Shown here piece after piece: positions 11,187 to 20,479 of a stretch of 64,000 bases of DNA (its first letter is position 1; every line of letters starts with the position of its first letter). The notes beneath the pieces are model-generated. The model saw only the letters and a program-made list of their open reading frames with translations, was not told where the DNA came from and searched no databases. This stretch comes from Ceratotherium simum simum (Eukaryota; Chordata; Mammalia; Perissodactyla; Rhinocerotidae), in the NCBI RefSeq assembly GCF_000283155.1, contig NW_004454239.1:8602820-8666819 (forward strand), given 5' to 3'. A program made the translations under genes and the position numbers.

Positions 11187-11588
11187 TTTGTCATGAGTGC
11201 CGTCGAGTGGATTCCGACTCCTAGTGACCCTGTGTACATACAGCACAGTGGAGCCCTGCTTGGTCTTTTGCACCATCCTCTCATCTTCCGGAGCTCTGTC
11301 AGAAGATGCTCTGCTGCTGTTCCCAGGGTTCTTGTGGCCAAGTTTTTCAGAAGTGGGTGGCCAGGTCCTTCTTCCTCTGTCTTAGTCTGGAAGCTCTGCT
11401 GAAACCTGTCCACCACGGGTCACCCTGCTGGTATTTGCGATACCGATGGCATAGCTTCCAGCGTCACAGGAACACACAGCCACCACAGTATAACTGATTG
11501 ATGAGTGGCGTGGTTCCTAACCAGAAATGAACCCAGACTGCAGCAGTGAGAGTGCCCAGTCTTAACCACTGGACCACCAGGGCTGGGC
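11187..11588 (-). mobile_element. tRNA-headed SINE with RTE/BovB-type 3' end
   Basis: On the minus strand it starts at about 11588 with a tRNA-Glu-like head ('ccctggtggtccagtggtt', then a B-box-like 'gggttcatttct'). It continues through a 300-bp body and ends with the RTE/BovB-type terminus 'gtcactaggagtcggaatcc' and 'actcgacggcac'. A perfect 9-bp duplication, ATAATATAA, flanks it at 11178-11186 and 11589-11597. The antisense open frame 11416-11174 lies inside the element. I cannot name the subfamily with confidence. It lies just beyond the C-terminal end of the hAT relic. Confidence 0.8.
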
Positions 11589-11597
11589 ATAATATAA
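11589..11597. repeat. Target-site duplication (right) of RTE-type SINE
   Basis: ATAATATAA, identical to 11178-11186. Confidence 0.7.
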
Positions 11598-11629
11598 AAA
11601 ATAGTAATAATTTATCAGTGTGATATTTT

Positions 11630-12420
11630 CATTGAAGATTTTTCTAGCTCACTTTTTTGCAAGTTTACTTATTAGGTCATCAGAAATTTCACTTTTAGCA
11701 ACTACATTTCCAATTGATATAATTGGAATCAACATAAAATGCAAGATCACAAATAATTTTTGATAATTTTAATTTTGAAAAGAATTTTTCTGCTAATTCA
11801 GTTCTTAGTAGAGCTGTTAAGAATATTTTATAGGCTGCAATAACATTAAGATAGACTTTTGAAAAATTATTTAGTGCATCTAAAAGCCGATGATTCTGTG
11901 GCACAATTTTTTCTAAAAAGATTAACTTTTCATACAAATCAACTATGTGTAACTCTGAGGTTCGTTATAAATGTCAATTCATACAATGTCATTTTAGTGC
12001 TTCCTCTGACATCCCTGTGCCTTATGGGAGACCAAGCAAGAAAACGAAAGTCATCTTAAGATTTGTGTATAATTCAAAATGTCTGTTTTTATATTCTACC
12101 ATTTTCTTCAATTATAAAAAACTTCCAAATTATCTCCCTCATTAGGAGATACTTTATATGAAACTTCATATGAAAATGGTGCTCTTTTATGCTAATGTGA
12201 ACATCTTTAATTTTAAGTTCCATTTCTAAGCCTGTGGATATCTTTGCAACATTGTAGGGGTTTTCAAAACTTCAAAGCTTTAAAATTTCACCTAGAGTTC
12301 TTTGAAGAATTCTAATAAATCCCTGACATACTTGATTGCAATGTCCATGTGCACACTTTTGTTTTGTAACAATTTACTGACAAAATCTACTGCCTGACCA
12401 CTGGAAGTTCCTGTTCCGGC
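11630..12420 (-). pseudogene. hAT-superfamily transposase-like (ZMYM-type) pseudogene, C-terminal part
   Basis: Read on the minus strand, 12402-12295 gives a stretch ending 'AIKYVRDLLEFFKEL', the helical region seen before the insertion domain of ZMYM/hAT-like transposases. After several stops and shifts, 11937-11695 encodes '...VIAAYKIFLTALLRTELAEK' followed by 'FFSKLKLSK', the hAT C-terminal dimerisation motif (family pattern: LLT-P-T-ASAERSFSKLKLIK). A frame shift at about 11700 restores 'EISDDLISKLAKK', matching the usual C-terminal tail. At least four in-frame stops lie between 12294 and 11940, so no protein can be made. It could be a decayed hAT transposon or a retrocopy of a domesticated hAT gene; no intact ends were seen. 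Confidence 0.75.
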
Positions 12421-13199
12421 TCTCAGGCCAAATGTTCAATGTTGTGCAGATGCTGCTGGGGTGGGCTCCAGGGATGGATGGACAAACTCGATGGTCCCAG
12501 CACCGTCTCCACGCAGAGCCCCTCCTCTCTGTTGGGGTGGCTGTGGTTCCACTACCACTGATGCTTCTGCTCTCCTGCCACCATTGTCACCACTAATCTG
12601 GCCCTGGCCCTGACTACCCCTGGGGACTGTGGTGCCCCAGACTGCCCCAGGCATACGCACCAGGCAGTCAGGCCAGCTATGTGGTGGACCAATCGCCCAC
12701 TGCCCATGGCGTCTGCTGTCTGAGCCCACACGTGTGCCTGCTGCTCACTGTCGTATTTCCTCTGCTCACAGGCATGCTGCATTGTCCCACTGAACTTCAT
12801 TTACAAAACACAAGTTCAAGGATAAAAATGTAAAGAACTTCAAGAAGGCCACAGCAGAGTATTAAACTAAGGGGCTCTGTGCACCTGCAGAGATCACATG
12901 CGCATGAAACCCGCCTCCCTCCCAAGCCACATGGGTGCCACAGAGTGGGGGTGGGGAGGAACTGATGTGGGTGAGGCCACCCCAGAGTCCCCAAAGAGAC
13001 TCATCCAGGGATACACATCTAAGTAGAGGCAGAGCTCTGAATCACTGAGCCACCCTGCCTCCCTGAAGCTCAGGATTCCGAGCAGGTTTACAATATAGAC
13101 TGTAGTTCTCCTGCTTGGGACTTGCTGTGTGCCTCTCACTCATAACTTCAGCCAGCAGCAGCCCCATCCAGGCTCAGATTGCCAGCAGTTAGGGAAATT
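12421..13199. other. GC-rich block upstream (minus-strand sense) of the hAT relic
   Basis: Composition switches abruptly from AT-rich (below 12400) to GC-rich (12440-12780). Antisense frames 12729-12436 and 12800-12552 give Gly/Gln/Pro-rich translations without a domain. The block could be the 5' portion of the hAT-derived unit or an unrelated neighbour. 12800-13199 holds only short frames and nothing recognised. Confidence 0.35.
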
Positions 13200-13380
13200 C
13201 ATCCTTCGGAGGCTTCCTATATGCCAGGAGCTTCACACATCTCATTTCCCTTAATTCTCACAAGACAAAGAGATGGGTGCAATGGCACTGGTTCTATAAA
13301 TGAGTAAACAGAGTGGCGGAGGGTCCGGGTTTGCATTCAGGTCTGTCTAACTGCAGAGCTGGTGGCATTGCCACTTTAGC
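13200..13380 (-). mobile_element. MIR SINE, antisense
   Basis: Antisense MIR: 'tatatgccaggagcttcaca', 'ccttaattctcacaagacaa', 'tgagtaaacagagtggcgga' and 'ggtttgcattcaggtctgtc'. The order matches MIR 3' to 5'. Confidence 0.65.
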
Positions 13381-13924
13381 ATATTCCCTGAGCTTCCACC
13401 GAGTCAGAGCACTCAATCTGTATCGCTTTACTCACAGAAGAGCCCCGTGTGCCCTCACTTGGGCTCTATTTCGTCAGTTTATATGGAATTTAAAAGCGCT
13501 TGCTTCTTTAAACCTGAAATATGTGAAGAGGAGTAAATCGGGAGCGTGGGGGTGTGTTTGTGGGGAGGAGGGAGAGGCTCCGCAGTGCTTTCATAGGTGA
13601 CGATGAGACACAGTGCAAAAGCATCATGTCCTGGTACAACGATCCCACACTGCTGCGGGCTGGCATGGATCGTTCTGCACAACGCAGAACTTTAATCTTT
13701 TTCCTCTCTTGGATCCATGTTAGAATTACAATCAACACAGCGAATGTTCCATCTATAAATAGCAGATAGTTGTGCGAAGGAAAAGCCCCTGAATGTACCT
13801 GGGAACAAATACAGAGGGTAAAAAGTGTGGAGCAATTTGGGGTTGAAAGTAAAAGTGGGATTTGGAATGAATTTCACAAACAAAATCAGGGTTCAGCCAG
13901 GTCTAGTTAGGACCTCCTGGGGCT
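13381..13924. other. Unassigned stretch
   Basis: Overlapping frames on both strands (13313-13600 plus, 13508-13738 minus, 13554-13769 plus), none with a recognisable product. No repeat family recognised. Confidence 0.4.
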
Positions 13925-14232
13925 TCCACAGGTTTCTGGGGAGACCAGCAGTTCTCAAGCGCCCAGGAGAAGGTTTGAAAGCCCTGGATCCGGTGGACAC
14001 CGCACTGTCCTCTCTATGTCTTAGAAGAGAGATTGTCCACGGATGGCTGAGTGAAATGCCACAGGAGGGGCTGAGAATAGGGTCCCCGCGCCGCTTGTTA
14101 ACGTGCTGATTCCTGAATCCCACCCCACGCCCGCCAGTCTTCTGTCTGGGGTGTAGAGTTTGCACATCTATGTTTTTAATTAGCCCCTAAGGGGTCTTTA
14201 TGTGTCAGCGATTTAAGAATCACTGCCCTAAG
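13925..14232. mobile_element. hAT-Charlie non-autonomous relic (MER5-like)
   Basis: The right half is typical of MER5-type elements: 'gctgattcctgaatcccacc', 'ctggggtgtagagtttgcac', 'atctatgtttttaattagcc' and an end 'aagaatcactgccc'. An inverted end-like 'cagcagttctcaagc' occurs near 13946. The two ends are roughly inverted copies, as expected for hAT MITEs. Edges approximate. Confidence 0.55.
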
Positions 14233-15477
14233 GCAGGAGAATCCAGGCCCTTTGGAGACTCTGCAGTTCAGGCAACACGGCTGGCCACTGGGGGGTGTTT
14301 TCAGCCGAGGAGGCCCTAAATGTGGAAGGTGTTTGCCTCCTGATAGACTCATTCCACCACAAAAAGTTGGCCTATTTATCGCTAAAGCTAGTTCACCTGG
14401 GGAAGAGGCGTTTTCACAGGATTAAAACAGCAGATTAGTTACAAACCCAACTCGATACAGTTCATTTTCTAATTAATTAACTGTTGTTTTTTTCCTCACA
14501 GTTACATATCTTTAGCTAGGAAGGTCCTAACAGCTCTGGGCCTGGAACCTTCCCTCCAGGAAATGTAATCCCCATGGGAGGTTTCTCCACGGTTGTGGTG
14601 ACAGGCTCTGAAGAAACTGCCCCATCGTTTCTGCTGCTGTCACCCAGTTCTGTCCAGAGCCCCAAAGCTCCCCAGGACAAGTGTCTTCCATTCTAGTCAG
14701 AGAAACTCCTTTTTAGCCGTTAGGGTATAAACAGGTGAAGAAGTCAGCAGGCTGAGCTTTAGCTATCTGCCCTGAAAGCAGCTAAGGGGCTCCGAGGTCA
14801 CAGATGACGCAGCGAGATGACGTCAATGAGACCTTGTTGAGAAAGGGAAAGCAAAACATGGGCAGGGGCTTGGAATGGAGTCACGGATGAGGCAACACCA
14901 AAGCCCGTGACGGAAAGTTCTGTTTGCCAGCTGCCCGTGCTTGGCAATCACAGAAAAGGGATCTGGGTTAGTCCCACAATTCAGCTGAGCTCAGGGTCCG
15001 ATGGGCAGCCTCCCGGGAAAGCTGCAGAGATTCACGAGTGTGTGGGCTGACGAGAGAGGGCCAGGCCATTAGCCAACAAAGAAACCTCTGAGACAAAAAT
15101 TCTCCTCTTCTTAACCCCTAGGGTAACTGAGAGGCTCGAAGGAGATTAAGGGAGGAGACTATGCAAATTATCATGCACATTATAAATATGAGAAGATGTT
15201 CTAATTTACCACCTTCTACCAGAGTGGGATTTGATGGCCTTCTCTTCAGTGTCTGATAAACGCACAAATGAATTTGATGAATGATTGAATCATATGTTAC
15301 TGACTTATGCATAGTGTATATGAGTTTAGAATTTCCCACAACGGGCTTGAACTTTAGAAAACATCGCAAATCTCCTATTTTGAAGATTAGCATTATCTTC
15401 TTAATTACTGTTTCCTCTTTTGTGAAATGCAATTAAGTTTGGACCATGACGAAGACTGGGGAGAAACATCATTCTTT
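14233..15477. other. Non-coding stretch with a CRE/ARE-like motif cluster
   Basis: No repeat is obvious from 14300 to 15110. Palindromic 'ctaattaattaac' lies near 14470. A consensus CRE and an ARE-like site are at 14805-14825 (own entry). 15118-15432 has a 104-codon antisense frame with no domain, in AT-rich sequence. Confidence 0.4.
14805..14825. promoter_or_regulatory. CRE (TGACGTCA) with adjacent ARE/NF-E2-like site
   Basis: A perfect palindromic CRE, TGACGTCA, at 14818-14825 (extended to TGACGTCAAT) lies next to TGACGCAGC at 14805-14813, which fits the antioxidant-response pattern TGACnnnGC. A further 'GTGACGG' lies near 14908. CpG-containing motifs are depleted in mammalian DNA, so two within 21 bp is notable, but occupancy cannot be judged from sequence. 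Confidence 0.4.
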
Positions 15478-15640
15478 TTAACAGCTGCATAAGATTTTAC
15501 TTTAGGATTTAATCAAAATCCATTTAACCAATTCTGTTTTCGTGACATTTTTGCTTTGTTTCCAATTTTCGGCTCTTCAGAACAATACTAAAACAATATT
15601 GTAAATTGACATCCTTGTAAATCTCAGTGCACACTTTCAG
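15478..15640 (-). mobile_element. L1M fragment, antisense
   Basis: Complement of the L1 ORF2 3' region: 'aatccatttaaccaattctg', 'ctttgtttccaattttcggc', 'aatattgtaaattgacatcc', 'ttgtaaatctcagtgcacac'. This follows the usual antisense L1 order ('tttaaccattcc...gttgtttccaatttttgct...gaacatccttgta'). Confidence 0.65.
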
Positions 15641-15649
15641 AGTACATCA

Positions 15650-15790
15650 GGTTGCATGTATTATTTCACTTTAACCTTCATAAGAATCCCATGTGACACG
15701 TATTCTTATTGTTCTGTTTATAGTTATGGAACCTCAAATTCCTGAAGATCTTTTGTGTAGCTTAGATCCTGGAGCTGGTAAGTGGTGGGG
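15650..15790 (-). mobile_element. MIR SINE fragment, antisense
   Basis: 'tttcactttaaccttcataa', 'gaatcccatgtgacacgtat' and 'gttatggaacctcaaattcc' follow antisense MIR at the 3'/core boundary. Strongly diverged. Confidence 0.4.
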
Positions 15791-15814
15791 AACCTATTCT
15801 GTGACATACTCTCT

Positions 15815-16060
15815 GCTGGTGCAGGGGAACTGGGAAGACAGAGGTGCTCCAGTTTCACGGGGCACAGCCTCCTAAACAGACAATGAAACACACTGCGGTG
15901 AGCCCTGTGAGGGACCCCCAGGAGGCCCGGGAAATCTTCCTCCAGGAGGGGCTCAGGCTTGGCTTTGAGGTCAGGTTTCAACAGGCACAGAGGGCAACAT
16001 GGGCCCCCTCAGTGTGAACAGCTGCAGAGGCCAAGGCATGGTGGGGGGTGGGGGAAGGCT
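15815..16060 (-). mobile_element. L2 LINE fragment, antisense
   Basis: Antisense L2 pattern: 'tggtgcaggggaactgggaa', 'gggaaatcttcctccaggag', 'cttggctttgaggtcaggtt', 'acaggcacagagggcaacat'. These match the complement of L2 ORF2 ('ccaggaagccttccc', 'ctcagctcaa', 'gttccctctgcctgg'). A GC-rich stretch to 16354 with overlapping frames on both strands follows. Confidence 0.5.
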
Positions 16061-16894
16061 GAGGAGCAGCAGGGGAGAGGACAAGACAGCCACAGGAGAC
16101 TGCCCATGGGAGCGCCTCGTCCTTTCTGTACGGTCAGAGGCCCCGGTCCTCCTGGACAGAGGGAGGGGATGCAGTGGGAAGCCCTGAATGCCGGGATGAG
16201 ACCTTCCTTCCCCAGCCCCCTTCTCCCCGTGTACACACAGTGTTTCTCTAGACTGCCTCGGGCCGTCCTTGCTCCGCAGTCCTGCACAACATGGGGAACA
16301 GTAGCTGAGGACCTGGTAGCTCGCCACCTTCACCATGATGCTCTTTACAACTGAAATCGCTCTTCCGAGGACTCAGGGGCTGAACAGATGAGGCGAAGGA
16401 TCCCAGCGATTCCGGTTCCCTTGATCAAACGCCTCTGATCATGCTGAATGTAAGAGGAAAGCTCAAAACGGGACCATTAGAGATGGTTACTCTTTTCCTG
16501 AAAGAGCAGCCCCTCCTGTGTGAGGCTGGAGGAGGGAGGCGGCAGTGGTGTGGAGATGATGGTGTTGTTGGAAAACGCCCAAAGTGGGGTCAGGAGGCAC
16601 GTATTGTGAAAACAAGTGAGTCCTGAAGGGTTGATTACCCTTGCCTTAAATTCCGTTTTTTATGTTTTCATATAAATTTAATCTTAATTCAAAATAAATT
16701 CTGCTTTTCTTACAGTGAAATTACGGTAATCAAAGACAGAAGGAAAATAGGTTGAAATACAATAGGCTTTCAGTTCATTACCAGAAGTTGAGGAAAGCCA
16801 GAGGAGCAGCATGAGGAGGAGCAGAAGACTTCTGCACAAAGACAGAGGGAGGATGCCACGCCCGGGCTTGTGGACTGTGGGCTCTGGACTTGCT
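16061..16894. other. Unassigned stretch
   Basis: Several overlapping GC-rich frames on both strands (15959-16354 plus, 16336-15971 minus), which is typical of chance frames. AT-rich from 16640 to 16790. Nothing recognised. Confidence 0.4.
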
Positions 16895-17149
16895 GAGGCG
16901 CTCACTGAGTAAACACTCAGTGAGCGCCGTCCTCTGCCAGGACTGGGCTGTGTCCCAGGGCACGGCTGTGCATAGACAGACACGGGCCTCTGTTCTCACC
17001 TCAGTGATGCTCATGGCCTGGCCACAGGGGCAAGGGCAAGAGGGAAGCTGGTGAGACCAGGTGAATTAAGTGGCTTTGGGGACATACGTGGGGCAGAAAA
17101 CCCTTCCTGGAGGAAGTGACTGCTGAGCTGAAATGACAGGGACATTCTG
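16895..17149 (-). mobile_element. L2 LINE fragment, antisense
   Basis: Begins with 'tcagtgagcgccgtcctctg' (complement of the L2 3' end, 'gagcrcctactgtgtgccagg'). It includes 'ctgtgcatagacagacacgg' and ends in 'cccttcctggaggaagtgac' and 'tgctgagctgaaatga', the diagnostic antisense L2 run. Its first bases form the right arm of a perfect palindrome. Confidence 0.55.
16897..16928. repeat. Perfect inverted repeat, 14-bp arms, 4-bp loop
   Basis: Left arm GGCGCTCACTGAGT (16897-16910), spacer AAAC, right arm ACTCAGTGAGCGCC (16915-16928). The arms are perfectly complementary, so a stable hairpin or cruciform is possible. The right arm coincides with the conserved end of an antisense L2, so the left arm may be a local inverted copy of it. 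Confidence 0.95.
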
Positions 17150-17335
17150 AGTCTTCTATGTGCCTGATCTTTTAATATGTGAGATAATTTACAGCAACAA
17201 TAAGAGACTGGTATTCATATCTACAACTTATGGATAAAGAAAACTTGACTCAGAGAGAGGAAGCAATTTTCTCAAGTCAAGTGGCTAGTAAATGGTGGAA
17301 CCAGGGTTCTGTGCAGCCTGTGCACTTCCCCACCT
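17150..17335 (-). mobile_element. MIR SINE, antisense
   Basis: Antisense MIR: 'tctatgtgcctgatctttta', 'acttatggataaagaaaact', 'tgactcagagagaggaagca', 'gtcaagtggctagtaaatgg' and 'ggaaccagggttctgtgcag'. Directly abuts the antisense L2. Confidence 0.65.
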
Positions 17336-17964
17336 CCTCACTTGACTTCTCAACGAGACAAAACGTCCCTGGATGAAAACTCTACCCTGGAGGAGCGGGC
17401 AGCCCACACGCTGGCGACATGTGCCCCCTCTCGTGCCCAAGTCCCGGAACTTGAGGTCGTAGCCTTTTTCATGTTGGAGACCCTGCTGATTTCTCTTTTC
17501 ACAGTGAAGCCAGGGAGCAGAGGAAATTGCTTATCCTATGAAGAAACATGACAACTTGTTCCATCTTCATGAAACATTCGACATGCCGCCTCTTCAACAG
17601 CTCCCAGAGCTGTTGAGTTGCATCCTTATTTTGTTGTGTAAATGCTTGGGCCTGCTGGGAGGAGTGGCGGGCTCCGGGAAGTGGAGTAGACCCCAGCTGG
17701 AAATTATTGGTAGTGCTTCACATTTTTAAGAGCGCTTCAATCTTTCAAATTGGACTTCAAATTTAGAAGACTCTAGCTCTCTTCAACAAGCGAATCACTT
17801 CCATAATCTTAAATCGTGACCTCCCTTGGGAGCGGGGCATCCCATTGCTTCCAAGTCGAGGGGCTTATTAAACAGCTGGAATGCCAATGACAACATTGAA
17901 TGTGGGGGATCCTGGAGCACAGAGGCCACAGCAGTTTCCTGAGGCCCCAGGGCCCCAGTGGAAG
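17336..17964. other. Unassigned stretch
   Basis: No recognised repeat or gene. Contains a short inverted repeat at 17594-17616 (arms TCAACAGCTC / GAGCTGTTGA, 3-bp loop). Confidence 0.4.
17594..17616. repeat. Short perfect inverted repeat, 10-bp arms
   Basis: TCAACAGCTC, spacer CCA, GAGCTGTTGA. The arms are fully complementary. There is no T run after it on either strand and no gene context, so it is reported only as structure. Confidence 0.85.
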
Positions 17965-18110
17965 AGAGCACATATTCACTCACTCATTCAATCATTCACT
18001 CATTCAGCAGAAATATACTGAGTGACTACTGCATGTGGCAGGCCCTGTGCAAGCATGGGAGGGATATGATGGTGGAACAAACCCTCACGTGCCTGCCTGC
18101 CTCCTGGAGC
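17965..18110 (-). mobile_element. L2 LINE 3' end, antisense
   Basis: Starts with the repeated 'cactcattcaatcattcact' typical of the antisense L2/MIR end, then 'agaaatatactgagtgacta', 'ctgcatgtggcaggccctgt' and 'gcaagcatgggagggata'. Matches complement of the L2 3' terminus. Confidence 0.7.
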
Positions 18111-18479
18111 ACACGCATGTGGTAAGGATCTTTCTTAAATGTGGCTGCTTTGATAGAAAAGCTGAGCATTGGGATAATTGGGGGGCAAAAGGGCCTTCCC
18201 TCCCAGCCTTATTCACCCCTTTCCTGTCTCCCATAAGAGCCCCTTTGCTGTTGGCTTGACTCTCAGGGCTGGGCTGCAGTCTGGTGCATCTGTTGAAAGA
18301 ACCCTGCAGGGCGGTGCTGAAGGACAGGCAGGATGTGGTAGGAAGGGAACGAGCTGTAAGGAATGAGGGGACAAGAGGGAGAGCTTGAGGAATGTGAGTA
18401 GACGAGAGCCTGTGAGTCTAAACTGCCAGAAGAGCCAGATTGTCATTAGGACCTGCTCAACTTCGGTAAGAAATAGACT
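18111..18479. other. Unassigned stretch between L2 and L1
   Basis: Holds short frames only (18035-18259, 18178-18366 plus; 18485-18213 minus). 18471-18479 (AAATAGACT) is the left target-site duplication of the following L1. Confidence 0.4.
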
Positions 18480-19015
18480 TAACAACCCAGCTATCCCACT
18501 ACTGGGTGTTTATCCAAAGAACACGAAATCAACCATTCAAAGAGATTATATGCACCCCTATGTTCATTGCAGCATTAGTTACAATAGCCAAGACGTAGAA
18601 TTAACCCCAGTGTCCATTGATGGATGAATGGATAAAGAAGATGTGGTATACATATACAATGAAATACTACTCACCCATAAAAAAGATAAAATCATCCCAT
18701 TTGCAACAACACGGATGGACCCTGAGGGTATTATGCTAAGTGAAATAAGCCAGACAAGCACTGTATGATTTCACTCATATGTGGAAGATAAACAAACACA
18801 TGGATAAGTTGAACAGATTAGTGGTTACCTGAGGGGAAGGGGGTGGGGGAGGGAGAAAGGGGTAAAGGGGCACATACATATGGTGATGGGTAAAAACTAG
18901 ACTATTGGTGGTGAACATGATGCAGTTTACACAGAAACTGATATATAATAATGTACACCTGAAATTTACCCAATATTATAAGCTGATATGATCTCAATAA
19001 AATAATTAAAAGAGA
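18480..19015 (+). mobile_element. L1 LINE, 5'-truncated 3' end, with target-site duplication
   Basis: Encodes the end of L1 ORF2 ('NNPAIPLLGVYPKNTKS', then a 'CSISYNSQDVELTPVSIDG' type tail) followed by a 3' UTR with 'tttcactcatatgtggaaga', a G-rich run at about 18835-18870, 'atgtacacctgaaatttacc' and 'gatctcaataaaata'. Flanked by AAATAGACT at 18471-18479 and 19016-19024. A typical truncated L1 insertion, younger than its surroundings. Confidence 0.9.
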
Positions 19016-19724
19016 AAATAGACTACCTGTGAGAGCTGTCTGCAGGAGTTTAGGTTGTTCCCGATTCCCAACAGATATCTCGGGTCTGTGCAGGGTGGCT
19101 GACGTTACCCATACACAATAGGAGTTTTACACAAAATCTCTGTTACTCAACTACTTCTGAAAGGCTGGAGATTCAACTGAAGCCAACAAACCCTAATGCC
19201 CTACTTTTCTCAAGGTCCCTCGCCAAGCTTTGGTGAGAGGTGAGATTTACCAGGATTCCAGCGTAAACTCGGGGATGAGCGTTCTCTTCAGACTTCCATT
19301 TTCAAAGTACGGTTAACTCTGCTTCATATCTTGCTTTCTAGAGGATATGCAAATATGTGTTGACTGATCTCAACTCCTTGCTGTGATATTCAAACAGACT
19401 TGGAGAAATTAAAACAGTAATGCCATTCGTTAATGACCACTTAATGATTGCTAATCAAGATGCAACTTGCTGTGTAAATCAGCAAAGTCAGGTTAGTTTG
19501 AACAGTAAACAGGGAATAAAACACGAGTTTTAATTGTACTTGTGCAGTTACTTGTACACTAATTGTACTTGTGATCCTATAGGACTTGCTGAATTCAACA
19601 TAGGAGATGTATTAGCTTCTCACTCATCTGATTCGTTTTAGCTTACTATTGAATAATTCAGACACCCTCTTTAAGACAGTTCTTTGGCTTACTTACATTT
19701 GCTTCATGTAAATATCCCTCCGTG
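19016..19724. other. Non-coding stretch, octamer-bearing AT-rich block
   Basis: No gene or repeat recognised. 19300-19650 is AT-rich with an octamer ATGCAAAT at 19347-19354 and several TAAT/ATTA cores; it looks like a conserved non-coding element, but that is inference. An imperfect local repeat of 'ttgtacttgtg' occurs around 19535-19572. Confidence 0.4.
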
Positions 19725-19905
19725 TCATTGATCCTTTACTGATTACCCAGGGTAGTGTACAAATCATGATATATCAGTATCTGGTCTTCTTGTCCCCTCA
19801 ACTAGACAAAAGCTCAATAAGGAAAGTGTCTATTCCTACTGTGTTGACAATTCTATCCCCAATGACAAGCACAATTGTTTAAGAAATATGTGTGGAAAGA
19901 ATGTC
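19725..19905 (+). mobile_element. L2 LINE 3' end, sense
   Basis: 'tcttgtcccctcaactagac', 'aaaagctcaataaggaaagt', 'gtctattcctactgtgttga', 'ccaatgacaagcacaattgt' and 'aagaaatatgtgtggaaaga' follow the order of the L2 3' UTR. Diverged. Confidence 0.6.
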
Positions 19906-20289
19906 ATCAAGGACACTGGCTGCTCTAGCTATAGCCCTGTATATGACATGGAAGGCTCTGCTTATAATTATGAATAGAGGTACCAGTGAGCAGTGGAGAA
20001 AGGACGAGGGCCCTTTCTGTGCTCTTAGCTCATGACAGAGCCCCCTACGTGCATGCACACACACATACACACATGAACAGGTGCACACATCCTGTCTCCC
20101 AGAACAAAGACAAGTTTTATTAACTAAGAGCAGAAGAGACATATTCTTGTGGCTATATTTATATTGTTCTTATTTCAGACTCTTTATTACGAAAATCTTT
20201 TTCATTAAACTCAAATGTGTCATTTGTAAATGCATGATTTGGTAGTTTATTAAAAAGTTTTAATGGAAACTACTCTGCTGTAACAGAGA
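19906..20289. other. Unassigned stretch with a CA-rich tract
   Basis: CA-rich tract at about 20050-20077 ('gtgcatgcacacacacatac'). A chance antisense frame at 20142-19879 has a Cys-rich translation caused by this tract. No gene recognised. Confidence 0.4.
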
Positions 20290-20445
20290 TTTTAGAGTCA
20301 AGAAGCATATGCTTCACCCTCATACACCTTGTTTTGCCATTTACTTATTATGTGATGCTGGGCTAGCAATTCAGTCTCTCTAAGCTTCATTTCCTCATCT
20401 GTCAGATGGAGCTGATAATGAACGAACCAACATTATCTTGTTGGT
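20290..20445 (+). mobile_element. MIR SINE, sense
   Basis: 'ttttgccatttacttattat', 'gtgatgctgggctagcaatt', 'cagtctctctaagcttcatt', 'tcctcatctgtcagatggag' follow the sense MIR core almost completely. Confidence 0.75.
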
Positions 20446-20479
20446 GAAATTACTTAATACAAAGTGGAATAATAAAGTA

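Noticed and set aside
11174..11416. 80-codon antisense frame as a possible small gene
   Set aside because: It lies entirely within the tRNA/RTE-type SINE and ends at its terminus.
14284..14300. TGGCCACTGGGGGGTGTT as a second CTCF site
   Set aside because: Mismatches at two informative positions of the core; too weak to annotate.
17594..17616. Short inverted repeat as a terminator or miRNA hairpin
   Set aside because: 10-bp arms with a 3-nt loop are too short for a pre-miRNA, and a bacterial-type terminator makes no sense in this context.
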